Source of the DNA: Actinomadura opuntiae
Lineage (GTDB): Bacteria; Actinomycetota; Actinomycetes; Streptosporangiales; Streptosporangiaceae
DNA length: 64,000 nt
Reading direction: 5' to 3'
Assembly (NCBI RefSeq): GCF_030283205.1
Contig: NZ_JASNWF010000010.1
Coordinates: 248,001-312,000 of the forward strand
Of this stretch, positions 25,329 to 34,134 are shown in pieces (the first letter of the stretch is position 1; every line of letters begins with the position of its first letter). The notes under the pieces are model-generated. The model was not told where the DNA came from and did not search any database. It saw nothing but the letters and a program-made list of their open reading frames with translations. Made by a program: the position numbers and the translations under genes.

Positions 25329-27293
25329 ATGAGAACCGTTCGACACAGCACCTGGTCGCGAGCGCTCGTAGCCGTTCTCGTCGTCGCCGCGATGACGATC
25401 GGCGGCACGGTGTCGTCGGCAACGGCGGCTCCCGGCGGACGCGCCGCCGGCGCAGCTCCCGGCCGGGCCGTTCCACCGGCGCCCAAGCCGGAGCCGATCA
25501 AGGTCGGTGAGCTTCCGCTCCCGCCCGTCGCACCGTCCACCTCGGCCGGCGCATGCACTCCGGCGATCAACCCGCACGGCACCGGATGCATCGGCAAGGC
25601 GACCAGCATGCAGTCGGGAGACTTCCTGCCCGACGGGCACCACGTCCTCGCCACGGTCGGCTTCACCGGCGCGCCCGCCGCGCCCGACCCCGCCGCCGTC
25701 TACACCGGCAAGCAGCTCATCATCGTCAAGACCGACGGGAGCACCTTCCCCAACGGCGACGCCTGGAAGTGCGTCACGTGCGGTGTTCCCGACGCCAACG
25801 CGGCCGGCCGCAGCTCGGCGATGGACTATCCGCAGGCGTTCAAGGACGGCGGGCGCGCGCTGGCCGGCACCAACATCATCGACTGCGGCCACTACCGGCT
25901 CACCAGTTCCGCCTGTACTCCGGCCCGCGTCCACATCTATCCGATCCGCTGGAACGTCACCGCCGACGGATCCGGCGCGGGCGGCAGCATCCGCGAGTTG
26001 CGGCTGCACCCCGACAACGTGCACCTGGGCTTCAACGCCGCCACCGTCACGAACGGCAAGTTGAACCAGTACGGCTACTTCGCGCGGCTGAAGTTCGACC
26101 CCGCGCCGAAGACAGGGACACCTCTTGCGCCCCGCTACGACCTGGTCAAGGTGACCCGCCTGTTCGACCCCGCCCCCGGCAAGCAGCCCGTCACCGTCGA
26201 CCCGCACCACCCCGGCCGGCTGAAGATCAACCCGCAGGCCGTCTCGGTCGGCGAACTGCGCGGCTTCTCCGGCACCGGTGAGGAGGTCTCCTACATCGGG
26301 TACCCCGACGAGTCGTCCAACATCGACGTCTTCGCTGCGAACCTGCGGACCGGCAAGGTCCGCCGCCTCACCAGCAACCCTGAATACACCGACCCGATCG
26401 CCATCTCACCCGACGACCGTTGGACCGTCGCCATGGACACCCGCGGCTCGAACCGGCAGATGTTCCTGGCCGCGATGCGCGCCATTCCGCCCGTCACGGA
26501 CCTGATCACCACCAGCGCGGTCTCCTCCACCCGCAACAACGGGCAGCGGCGCTTCTTCCAGCCCTACCTCATCGACCGGTACGGCGACCGCGGCGCCTAC
26601 CAGGGCCAGCAGATCAACGCCGCCGGCGACGGCGGACCCGGCGCGATCAACGACCCCAACTGGAACGGCATGGCCGACCCCCGATGGTCACCCGACGGCA
26701 CCAGCATCGTCTACTGGCAGGCCCTCGCCGTCCCGCCCGCCTGCGGCGGCGCCAACCCGCTGCCGTGCGAGAACTCCACCGAACCCGGCGGACGCACCGC
26801 ACGCATGATGATCGCCCACCTCACCGGCCGTAGACCGCTCAAACCCCGGCACGTCACCGTCGCCTCCGACACCGTCCCGTGGGGGACCCCGTACGTACCG
26901 GGCAGCGCCACCCCGGCCCGGCCCTACCCCCCGCAAGGGCACTACACCCTGCCCGGCAAGCGGTCCGGCTCCGCGGCGGTGACCATCACCGAAAACACCG
27001 ACCACACCGCCATCAGCACCGTCTCCGTCGCCTACCGGAACTACTCCGACGACGGCGCCCACATCCTCAACGGCACCGAAAGCGTCACGACCACCAACCC
27101 CAGCCCCACTCTCAACAAGGTCGACTGGTACTCCGACCTCGTCCAGACCGGCCGCGACCACGGCACCAAGAAGACCAACGCCGACGGATTCCACCTCACC
27201 ATCGACGTCCTCACCAACCTCTTCCAAGCGACTGGAACGCTCACCACCACCATCAACGGGCACACCTACTGCCAACCCGCCAACGGAACCTGA
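25329..27293 (+). CDS. Large secreted protein with PD40/TolB-like beta-propeller repeats
   Basis: A 654-residue exported protein. Residues 1-35 form a signal peptide (LVAVLVVAAMTIGGTVSSATA, AAPGG). Repeated propeller-type motifs follow: SGDFLPDGHHVLATVGFTG, TDPIAISPDDRWTVAMDTRG and MADPRWSPDGTSIVYWQALA. These resemble WD40-like/PD40 blades. Cys pairs (CVTC, ACGGANPLPC) suggest disulphides outside the cell. The C-terminal 120 residues are Thr-rich beta-sandwich-like (SGSAAVTITENTDHTAIST). No catalytic motif is evident, so a binding or polysaccharide-associated role is possible. ATG 25329 is chosen for the signal peptide and the GGAGG upstream. A strong hairpin follows the stop. Confidence 0.8.
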   Translation: MRTVRHSTWSRALVAVLVVAAMTIGGTVSSATAAPGGRAAGAAPGRAVPPAPKPEPIKVGELPLPPVAPSTSAGACTPAINPHGTGCIGKATSMQSGDFLPDGHHVLATVGFTGAPAAPDPAAVYTGKQLIIVKTDGSTFPNGDAWKCVTCGVPDANAAGRSSAMDYPQAFKDGGRALAGTNIIDCGHYRLTSSACTPARVHIYPIRWNVTADGSGAGGSIRELRLHPDNVHLGFNAATVTNGKLNQYGYFARLKFDPAPKTGTPLAPRYDLVKVTRLFDPAPGKQPVTVDPHHPGRLKINPQAVSVGELRGFSGTGEEVSYIGYPDESSNIDVFAANLRTGKVRRLTSNPEYTDPIAISPDDRWTVAMDTRGSNRQMFLAAMRAIPPVTDLITTSAVSSTRNNGQRRFFQPYLIDRYGDRGAYQGQQINAAGDGGPGAINDPNWNGMADPRWSPDGTSIVYWQALAVPPACGGANPLPCENSTEPGGRTARMMIAHLTGRRPLKPRHVTVASDTVPWGTPYVPGSATPARPYPPQGHYTLPGKRSGSAAVTITENTDHTAISTVSVAYRNYSDDGAHILNGTESVTTTNPSPTLNKVDWYSDLVQTGRDHGTKKTNADGFHLTIDVLTNLFQATGTLTTTINGHTYCQPANGT

Positions 27294-27321
27294 CCGCCGC
27301 CGAGGCGTCCCTTCCCCCACG

Positions 27322-27352
27322 GCCCGCCCTCCTGACGACAGGGAGGGCGGGC
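27322..27352 (+). terminator. Strong hairpin after the secreted propeller gene
   Basis: GCCCGCCCTCC (27322-27332) and GGAGGGCGGGC (27342-27352) form a perfect 11-bp stem with a 9-base loop, 29 bases after the stop codon. Very little T-run follows. Confidence 0.65.
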
Positions 27353-27479
27353 TTGCGGGGCGAGCGCCGCTACCAGCTGCCGACCACCCCGATCCGGCGC
27401 ACCTGCCATTAAGGAGTCCGGCTTTCTACGGTGCCGCGCGTTGATCGAGTGACCTCCGTGGGTCAGGCGGACGCCACCG

Positions 27480-28330
27480 TAGACGATCACGCCCTTTTCC
27501 GTCCCGAGTCCCCGGAGCCGCAACAGCTCGACGGCCAGGACGTCGGCGACGCCACCGGGGAGATGGCCGAGGACGCCATCGAGCTGGCGCAGGGGCGTGG
27601 AGCGCCGTTCTCGATGCTGCCGGACTGGGTGGCGCTCAGCTGCGTCCCCGCCAAGGCGCAAGCGCTGACCTGGCAGCTGGCGATGCACCTCGACCAGGCG
27701 GGGGGGACCGGACCGTCTACCCCTCGCGGCAGTCGCCGGCCAGCCGCCTCGGCATGAAGCAGGCCCGATCGGTCGACCGGTACCTGAAGACGTTGGTCGA
27801 CCTCGGCGCGATCGACAAGCACACCGGCCGCACCGTCGACGGGATGCGCGCCCGCAACCGGTACGTGCTCCACCGGCCCCCGCCGCCCGGCTACACCGGA
27901 CCGCTGAGCCTGGCCGACCTGCGAGGCCGCGCCGACAAAACCGCAGGTCGACCCGTAGCGCGTTTTCACGCACCACCGCAGTGCGCACCAGCGCACCCGA
28001 ACCAGACCAAGAAGAACCAGACCAACACCTCCTCCTCAGCCCGCCGGCCCCGGCAGCGGAGGAGTCGGTGCGGGCGGCCGAGACCCTGATCCGCGGCCTT
28101 CCGGCCGGGTGGCGGATGGGGAAGGGGACCGTCCGGCGTGCAGTGCCGCTGGCGGCCGCCGCGCTCGCCCACGGCTGGACCGAGACCGATCTGCGCCGCG
28201 AGCTGACCGGCGACATGGACGGCGTCCGCACTCCCAGCGGCGTGGCGATCCGCCGCCTGCAGGAGCTGCCGCCCCCGGATCCCAGGGCCTGGACCGGAGT
28301 TTCGCCACTTTCGCCACACCCTTACGCGCG
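27480..28330 (+). pseudogene. Plasmid/integrative-element helix-turn-helix protein, frameshifted
   Basis: Three frames combine into one protein: FSMLPDWVALSCVPAKAQAL plus TWQLAMHLDQAGG, then after a shift at a G-run near 27707 RLGMKQARSVDRYLKTLVDL and DGMRARNRYVLHRPPPPGYT, then VRAAETLIRGLPAGWRMGKG and WTETDLRRELTGDMDGVRTP. The winged-helix part resembles replication/regulatory proteins on actinomycete integrative plasmids. Two frameshifts make it non-functional. It suggests a decayed integrative element here. Confidence 0.55.
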
Positions 28331-28385
28331 CGCGGCACCTGCACGACGGGACGCAAGGCGCGGACGGGCCGTACGGTGCGCGGCC

Positions 28386-28570
28386 ATGGCCGACCACGAC
28401 ACGCCCCGGACGGGGCGCCCGCGCCGGCTGCTGGAGGAGGCGGTGCGCGAGCGGCTGCTGTCCGGTATCGCCGCCGGGATGACCCACCAGGCCGCCGCGG
28501 TGTACGGCGGGGATCCACCAGGCGACGTTCTACCGCTGGATGGCCCGCGCCCGGTCGGCGACGGTTGGGT
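28386..28570 (+). pseudogene. Small helix-turn-helix protein remnant
   Basis: MADHDTPRTGRPRRLLEEAV leads to GIAAGMTHQAAAVYGG and, after a frameshift near 28506, IHQATFYRWMARARSAT. This is an HTH of the terminase-small-subunit or transposase type, probably from the same element as the preceding gene. It ends where the TetR gene on the other strand ends. Confidence 0.5.
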
Positions 28571-28575
28571 CAAGA

Positions 28576-29118
28576 TCACCGCGACGGCGGGATCGGCGTT
28601 CGGACGGGGCCGGGGCGGTGGAGGTGGGTGAGCGTCAGGCGGGTGAGGTCGTCGGCGAAGTGTTCGTCGATGGGTCCGGAGCCGGAGAGCAGGCGGTACC
28701 AGAGGGTGCCGTAGAACGCCTCGACGGCGAGGTCGAGGTCGGCGTCCGGGGATATGTCGCCGCGGTCGGCCGCGCGGTTGAGGAGGGAGAGCATGATGGA
28801 GCGCCGGTGGGCGAGGAAGCCGGCGCGGAAGGCCTTGCCGAAGGCCGGATCCCGCTGCGCTTCGGCCATCAGTGTGGTGAGCAGTCGGGCGACCGGACCG
28901 CGTGCGCCCAGGATGCTGCTGTGCGCGAACCGGCGCAGGTCCGCCTCCAGATCGCCCGTCTCCTCCAGCGGCGCGATTTGCTCGGCGCCCTCGTTGAGGG
29001 CTTCCAGCAGGATCTGCGCCGGTGAGGACCACCAGCGGTAGAGGGTTTGCTTGCTCACGCCGGCGCGGCGTGCGATGCCCTCCATCGTCAGCGCGCGGTG
29101 GCCGGATGGGATCGGCAC
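28576..29118 (-). CDS. TetR-family regulator with truncated N-terminus
   Basis: A 180-codon frame with the second half of a TetR HTH (GHRALTMEGIARRAGVSKQT, LYRWW) directly at its beginning and a normal C-terminal domain. The first helix of the usual DNA-binding domain, about 15-20 residues, is absent, and the frame runs into the 5' part of the divergent hydrolase gene. The HTH recognition helix is intact, but folding of the domain is doubtful. A deletion between two divergent genes explains this best. Confidence 0.6.
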   Translation of the reverse strand: MPIPSGHRALTMEGIARRAGVSKQTLYRWWSSPAQILLEALNEGAEQIAPLEETGDLEADLRRFAHSSILGARGPVARLLTTLMAEAQRDPAFGKAFRAGFLAHRRSIMLSLLNRAADRGDISPDADLDLAVEAFYGTLWYRLLSGSGPIDEHFADDLTRLTLTHLHRPGPVRTPIPPSR

Positions 29119-29908
29119 CCGCGTTCTGACGAGTGGGCCCGGGACGGGCGAGGAGGCGGTCGTGCTGGTGCACGGCGCACCCGGCAGCGCCGATGTGTGG
29201 CGGGACCTGCAGTCGCGGGTGGGTGAGTTCGCCCGCGCGGTGGCCTTCGACCTGCCGGGCTACGGCCAAGCGGACCATCCCGACGGTTTTCCGCATTCAG
29301 TGGAGGCGTATGCGACCTTCATCGGCGGCACCATCGCGGGGCTCGGCATCCGGACGGCTCATCTTGTGATGAACGACATCGGGGGTTCGGCGTTGCACTG
29401 GGCCGCCGGCAACCCGCGCGCCTTCGCGAGTTCGGTCCAGATCAACACGGGCATCATCAACCAGATGAGGCGCTGGCACCTGATCGGGCGGCTGTTCCGT
29501 GCTCCGGTGACAGGCGCGGTCGGGGAGCGTCTCGGACGGCCGCTGCTCGGCCCGGCGCTCTGGCATTTCGACACCCTGTCCCGCGCAGCGCGGCGCGAGC
29601 TGGCGGCGGGTTTCGGGCCTGGTTCCCGGCGCGCGCTGCGCCGGATGTACCGCGCGGTCCCGGTGGACGTCGGAGGCGGCCTCGCGCCCCGGCTCGCCCG
29701 GCTGGACCGACCGGCCCTGGTCGTGCGGGGCGCTCGGGACCGTTTCGTGCCCCTTGCTGAGGCCGACCAGCGCACGGCGTTCCCGGGCGCGCGGGTCGAG
29801 GTCCTGCCGCGTAGCGGCCACTATCCGCATCTGGACGACCCGGCGGCCGTGGCCGGGATCGTGGTGCCCTTCCTTCGTGACACGGCCGACGCCCGTCCCC
29901 TCCGATGA
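29075..29908 (+). CDS. Alpha/beta hydrolase with Asp nucleophile
   Basis: A 277-residue hydrolase when read from ATG 29075. The first 12 codons are antisense to the TetR remnant, so the natural N-terminus is probably lost and real homology starts at IGTRVLTSGPGTGEEAV. The oxyanion loop is LVHGAPGSADVW. The nucleophile elbow VMNDIGGSAL has Asp in nucleophile position, as in epoxide hydrolases and haloalkane dehalogenases. The acid is in VVRGARDRFVP and the His in LPRSGHYPHLDDP. Its substrate is unknown. It was probably regulated by the neighbouring TetR before the deletion. Confidence 0.75.
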   Translation: MPSIVSARWPDGIGTRVLTSGPGTGEEAVVLVHGAPGSADVWRDLQSRVGEFARAVAFDLPGYGQADHPDGFPHSVEAYATFIGGTIAGLGIRTAHLVMNDIGGSALHWAAGNPRAFASSVQINTGIINQMRRWHLIGRLFRAPVTGAVGERLGRPLLGPALWHFDTLSRAARRELAAGFGPGSRRALRRMYRAVPVDVGGGLAPRLARLDRPALVVRGARDRFVPLAEADQRTAFPGARVEVLPRSGHYPHLDDPAAVAGIVVPFLRDTADARPLR

Positions 29909-29998
29909 CGCCGCATTACCGAAGACGGCCCCACAACGACCTCATCCCGGGCGAAGCAATCAGAACCTGAACGGGGACTGGTTCGGAAGGAGAGCGGT

Positions 29999-30175
29999 TC
30001 ACTCCGTGCCGGCCTCGTCGTCATCCAGCTTCGGCGCGTCCGGGTCGCGCAGGGGCCGCCGCCCCTCGCGCGGGACGGACGCGGTGAAGCTGTAACGCCC
30101 CAGGACGTTGAGGTTGCGGTGCTTGAGCGGGGAGAGCCGTGCGATGTCCTTGTCCCGGATCGGCGTCCTACTCCC
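29999..30175 (-). pseudogene. Tn3-family transposase C-terminal tail
   Basis: The minus-strand frame ending at 29999 contains KDIARLSPLKHRNLNVLGRY then SFTASVP and RPLRDPDAP, the conserved end of Tn3-family transposases of actinomycetes. Only about 55 codons survive. Confidence 0.7.
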
Positions 30176-30476
30176 GAAGCTGACCCCAGCCCCAAAGCAG
30201 GGCTCGGCCGCACGGCAGCCGGGTGTCTGAACACCTGGACCCGGGTGCTTGCGCGGGCGTCCCGGGGGGACGGCCGAAGTACTCCCGAAAGGGATCAACA
30301 CGCAGGTCAGAGCGGTCTTCAGGGGCGGGATTCGGGGCTTGCGGCAACCGAACGGCCAGTGGTGTTGACCAGCCGTCGGTACGGCTTGGCGGCGGCTTCG
30401 GGTACGGCAGGCCCGGGAGCGGGTGCGGCCTACGTGCCGGGGAAGGATCGTCGGGAGCCGGTGGTCTGTCTTGTCG
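30176..30476. other. Spacer with no supported gene
   Basis: No frame with motif support lies between the Tn3 tail and the SgcJ-like gene. Confidence 0.4.
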
Positions 30477-30899
30477 TTAGTTGTGCAGCGGGGATTCGCC
30501 GATGGGGGTGTTCTGTGCCGCTGCGAGCCACCATCGTCCGGCGCGTTCGACCAGGACGTACAGTGCCATCTCGGAGAATCCGCTGGTGTCGGCTGCCTGC
30601 CGGCGGATGTGTGTCACCACCACGCCGGGTGCGGGGGTGTGTGCGGTGACCACCTCGAACCGTGACGGTGGTGCGGCGTTCGCCGCCATGAGCCGTCGGT
30701 GGATGGCGTTCAGTTCGGTGTAGCCGGCCACGGTCGCTCCGTAGGGGCTGCCCCACAGCACGTCTGCCGCGAAGGCGGAGTCGTAGAGGTCGGCGTCTCG
30801 GGTCTCGCCGGCCCGCTGCAATATCGCGGCGAAGTCGGCTGCCACCGTCTGCGCGTTCACGGGGTGTTGGTGGTCGCTCAGGACGGGTCGCGTCTTCAT
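30477..30899 (-). CDS. SgcJ/EcaC-family NTF2-fold protein
   Basis: A 140-residue single-domain protein with the NTF2-like (SnoaL-like) layout. Helix FAAILQRAGETRDADLYDS is followed by FAADVLWGSPYGATVAGYTE, HRRLMAANAA, and the beta-sheet MALYVLVERAGRWWLAAAQN. It matches the SgcJ/EcaC group, small proteins found in enediyne and other clusters whose reaction is undefined. The ATG at 30899 has GAGG upstream. It is monocistronic, upstream of and in the same direction as nothing recognisable. Confidence 0.8.
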   Translation of the reverse strand: MKTRPVLSDHQHPVNAQTVAADFAAILQRAGETRDADLYDSAFAADVLWGSPYGATVAGYTELNAIHRRLMAANAAPPSRFEVVTAHTPAPGVVVTHIRRQAADTSGFSEMALYVLVERAGRWWLAAAQNTPIGESPLHN

Positions 30900-31064
30900 G
30901 GTTCCTCTATTTGCTTCCGTCTGGGTTCGGTGCGGGATCGATGGGGTGCTGGAGTTCGGCGCGGAAGGGCGCCGTCGGTGGGGACGGCGCGCGCTCGCTG
31001 GGGGCGGCGGCGGTCGTGTCGGGGGTTCTTCGGGGTTGCGGCGGGTGGCTCGGTCCGGTCCCGG

Positions 31065-31514
31065 TTATCCGGGCGGTGCCTGTGGGGTGAGGATCACCAG
31101 GGGCAGTTCGCGTGCTGATTCCTCTTGGTACTTGGCGTATTGGGGGAACAGTTCGGTCATGATCTGCCACAGCCGGGGCTTCTCCTCGGCGGTGGCGGTG
31201 CGGGCGGTCGCGGTGAAGTGATCCGGGCCGACCTGCAGCGACACCGTCGGGGTGTCGGTGAGGTTGAGGTACCAGGCCGGGTGGCGGTCCGCGCCGCCGT
31301 TGGAGGCGACCAGCAGGTAGCGGCCCTGGTCGCGACCGTAGATCAGCGCGGTGCGGCGGAGTTTGCGGGACCTGCGGCCGCGGGTGGTGAGCAGCAGCGT
31401 TGGCCAGCCCTGGTAGAGGTGGCCCTGGGCGCCGTCGGATTCGAGGTAGGTGCGGATGTGGTCGGCGACCCAGGGGGTGGGGCTGTCGAGGATCCCGTTC
31501 TCGGGCACTGTCAT
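31065..31514 (-). CDS. Deazaflavin (F420)-dependent nitroreductase-family protein
   Basis: A 149-residue protein of the DDN/split-barrel family. Characteristic segments are LLLTTRGRRSRKLRRTALIY (F420-phosphate binding region), RYLLVASNGGADRHPAWYLN and LQVGPDHFTATARTAT. Such enzymes use reduced F420 to reduce nitro compounds, quinones or enones. ATG 31514 overlaps the stop of the small membrane protein (ATGA), so the two are co-translated under the divergent MarR regulator. Confidence 0.88.
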   Translation of the reverse strand: MTVPENGILDSPTPWVADHIRTYLESDGAQGHLYQGWPTLLLTTRGRRSRKLRRTALIYGRDQGRYLLVASNGGADRHPAWYLNLTDTPTVSLQVGPDHFTATARTATAEEKPRLWQIMTELFPQYAKYQEESARELPLVILTPQAPPG

Positions 31515-31819
31515 CGCCCGCTCCCGGTGTCGGCGGCGCGGGTCGTGGCCGTCCGCCGGAAGACGGGGATGAGAACGGCTGCGACGGCGAGGTGGGTGAG
31601 GGCGAGCACTGCTTTGCTCGCGCCGGAGGCCTCAACGCCGATGATGGGCAGGAACGACACCGCGAGCAGGGTCAGGGCGGCGGGCGTCCAGATCCGGGCC
31701 GCCAGTGGCGTCACCCGCTCCAGCGCGGCCGCGACCGCACCCGCCACGGCCAGTGCCCGTGCACGTTGTGGGCTCCTGGGGCCCGCGCGCCGGCCCGTGC
31801 TCACGTGTGTCATCGCCAC
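31511..31819 (-). CDS. Small membrane protein of DUF6069-like type
   Basis: A 102-residue protein with three hydrophobic segments (ALAVAGAVAAALERVTPLAA, TPAALTLLAVSFLPIIGV, AVLALTHLAVAAVLIPVF). It resembles the small membrane proteins annotated DUF6069 in actinobacteria. It is first in a two-gene operon with the F420-dependent protein. Function unknown. Confidence 0.7.
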   Translation of the reverse strand: MAMTHVSTGRRAGPRSPQRARALAVAGAVAAALERVTPLAARIWTPAALTLLAVSFLPIIGVEASGASKAVLALTHLAVAAVLIPVFRRTATTRAADTGSGR

Positions 31820-31836
31820 ATCTCCTTCAGTTGCTT

Positions 31837-31914
31837 CATAGTTCAGTTCCTAAAGTTCTATGCGGGCGAGCGTAGCACTTACTTCACAAGCTGAACAGTT
31901 CAGTGGCTTAAGTG
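31837..31914. promoter_or_regulatory. Operator region between MarR gene and the F420-dependent operon
   Basis: The 112-base divergent intergenic region is AT-rich and holds dyads. CTGAAC-A-GTTCAG at 31891-31903 is a perfect palindrome. It is nested within CACTTA (31877-31882) and TAAGTG (31909-31914). A further CATAG...CTATG pair at 31837-31862 lies closer to the operon. The GTTCAG core recurs at 31841-31846. These are probable MarR binding sites controlling both directions. Confidence 0.65.
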
Positions 31915-31931
31915 GCGGCTATGCTGGCTGT

Positions 31932-32429
31932 ATGAGCCCCCATGCCGACACCGACAGCGACGCCGGCGCCGAAACAGGGGTCGGCACCGACGCGGATGCG
32001 GTCGTAGCCGAGCTGAGCAGCCTGGTCTTCGAGGTCACCGGGCGGCTGCGCGCGCAGTTCAACGCCGCCGCGGCAGAGCTCGGCCTTCCCCCGGCCCAAG
32101 CGCTCGTCCTGACCAACCTGTCCGGCCCTGCCCCGATGCGTCAGCTGGCCGACTGGCTGTCATGCGAGCCGTCGAACGTCACCGGCATCGTCGACGGCCT
32201 GGAACGCCGCGGCATGGTGACCCGCCGGCCCGCTCCGGGCGACCGCCGGGTCAAGCACGTGGTGCTCACCGAAGCCGGCGAGCGCAAACGCCGGGAGTTG
32301 CGCTCCAGCGCCGGCGCGCTGGCCCGGACCTTCTTCGAACTCCCCGGCTCCGACCAGCGGCACCTCCGTGACCTGCTGGCACGCGTCCTGGCCGGCCCAT
32401 CGGCAAGCACAGATGCCGAATCCGGCTGA
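31932..32429 (+). CDS. MarR-family transcriptional regulator
   Basis: A 165-residue winged-helix regulator. An acidic N-terminal tail is followed by FEVTGRLRAQFNAAAAELGL, the recognition region MRQLADWLSCEPSNVTGIVD and the wing MVTRRPAPGDRRVKHVVLTE. ATG 31932 begins the normal domain length; the longer frame is inside the operator region. It is divergent from the F420-dependent operon and most likely represses it and itself, with release by a phenolic or other small ligand. Confidence 0.9.
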   Translation: MSPHADTDSDAGAETGVGTDADAVVAELSSLVFEVTGRLRAQFNAAAAELGLPPAQALVLTNLSGPAPMRQLADWLSCEPSNVTGIVDGLERRGMVTRRPAPGDRRVKHVVLTEAGERKRRELRSSAGALARTFFELPGSDQRHLRDLLARVLAGPSASTDAESG

Positions 32430-32521
32430 GACGCCGAAGCGTCGTTCCCCGCCGGTCGCCGTCGGATTCGCGAACCCTGAGAGGCCGATCGTCCAGGCAC
32501 CGACCGGCCGCGCGCCGGTCG

Positions 32522-32962
<441 letters not shown>

Positions 32963-33050
32963 GCCGATCTCTGAGCCCTCCGGTGGAAGAGCGCGGGCAG
33001 GCGGCGCTGTCGTCCTCGGGCACCGGGGCCTTCGCGAAACTTCGGCGACT

Positions 33051-34019
33051 TCACCGCCGGGGCCTGGTTTGGAAGGTGCGGCGGTACGCGGCGGGGGAGA
33101 CGCCGACGATCGCGCGGAAGTGCTCGCGCAAGGAGGACGGGGCGCCGAATCCGCTGCTGTCGGCGATCTGATCGATCGGGAGATCGCTGCTCTCGAGAAG
33201 GTGCCGCGCTCTTTCCACCCGCTGCCTGATCAGCCACTGGCCCGGCGTCATGCCGACCTCCTCGCGGAACCGGCGGGTGAAGGTGCGCACGCTCGTCCGC
33301 GCATGAGCGGCGAGTTCGGCCAGCGTCACAGGCCGGTCCATGTGCTCCAGCATCCAAGCCCGGGTGTCGGCCGTGGTCGCCTGCGATGGTTGGGGGATGG
33401 GGCGATCGATGTACTGCGCTTGACCGCCCTCGCGCCACGGAGGTACGACACACCCGCGGGACACGCGATTGGCGACCTCGCTGCCGTGGTCTAGCCGGAC
33501 CAGATGCAGGCAGAGGTCGACTCCGGCGGCAGCGCCCGCGGAGGTGAGCACGTCCCCGTCGTCGACGAAGAGGACACCGGGATCGGTCCTGACGCGAGGG
33601 AATGTGCGCTGGAAGTGCTCCGCTTCCCGCCAGTGCGTCGTCGCCGGGCGGTCGTCCAGCAGGCCCGCGGCGGCCAGTACGTACGACGCCGTGCAGATCG
33701 ACACGACACGGGTACCCGGTCGGATGCGGGACAACGCCTCGGCCACGGGCTCGGGTAGGCGGCCATGCTCGCGCACCGGCCCGAGAGCGGCGGACGGTGG
33801 AATCACCACGGTTTCGGCGTCGGCGAGGGCGTTGGCGTCGTGCTGGACGCCGATGGTGAATCCAGCGCTGCTGGTCACCGGCTGCCCATCGATGGTGCAG
33901 GTGGTCACCGCGTAGAGCCGCTCGTCATCCGCCCCGACGGCCTCGCCGAAGATTCTGGACGGAATGCCCAGTTCGAACGGAATGACACCGTCGAGCGCGA
34001 GGACGACGACCCTATGCAT
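33051..34019 (-). CDS. GlxA-type AraC-family regulator (DJ-1/PfpI domain plus AraC HTH)
   Basis: A 322-residue regulator. Residues 1-180 form a DJ-1/PfpI-like domain (VVVLALDGVIPFELGIPSRI; SICTASYVLAAAGLLDDRPA, with Cys in nucleophile-elbow position). The AraC domain follows at 215-318 with two HTHs (VTLAELAAHARTSVRTFTRR and LPIDQIADSSGFGAPSSLRE). This is the FtrA/GlxA architecture. It is divergent from the MDR-type oxidoreductase gene 115 bases away, which is its likely target. Confidence 0.9.
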   Translation of the reverse strand: MHRVVVLALDGVIPFELGIPSRIFGEAVGADDERLYAVTTCTIDGQPVTSSAGFTIGVQHDANALADAETVVIPPSAALGPVREHGRLPEPVAEALSRIRPGTRVVSICTASYVLAAAGLLDDRPATTHWREAEHFQRTFPRVRTDPGVLFVDDGDVLTSAGAAAGVDLCLHLVRLDHGSEVANRVSRGCVVPPWREGGQAQYIDRPIPQPSQATTADTRAWMLEHMDRPVTLAELAAHARTSVRTFTRRFREEVGMTPGQWLIRQRVERARHLLESSDLPIDQIADSSGFGAPSSLREHFRAIVGVSPAAYRRTFQTRPRR

Positions 34020-34134
34020 GGCCAGATCCTGGCACAGAGTGGCCTTCAGGCCAATGGTGACCGCTCGCCCTCAGTTGCAAGCTGGGCAACGGCCGCGCAA
34101 GCGGCCCGGCATATCGAATAGGAGCGTGGACGGC

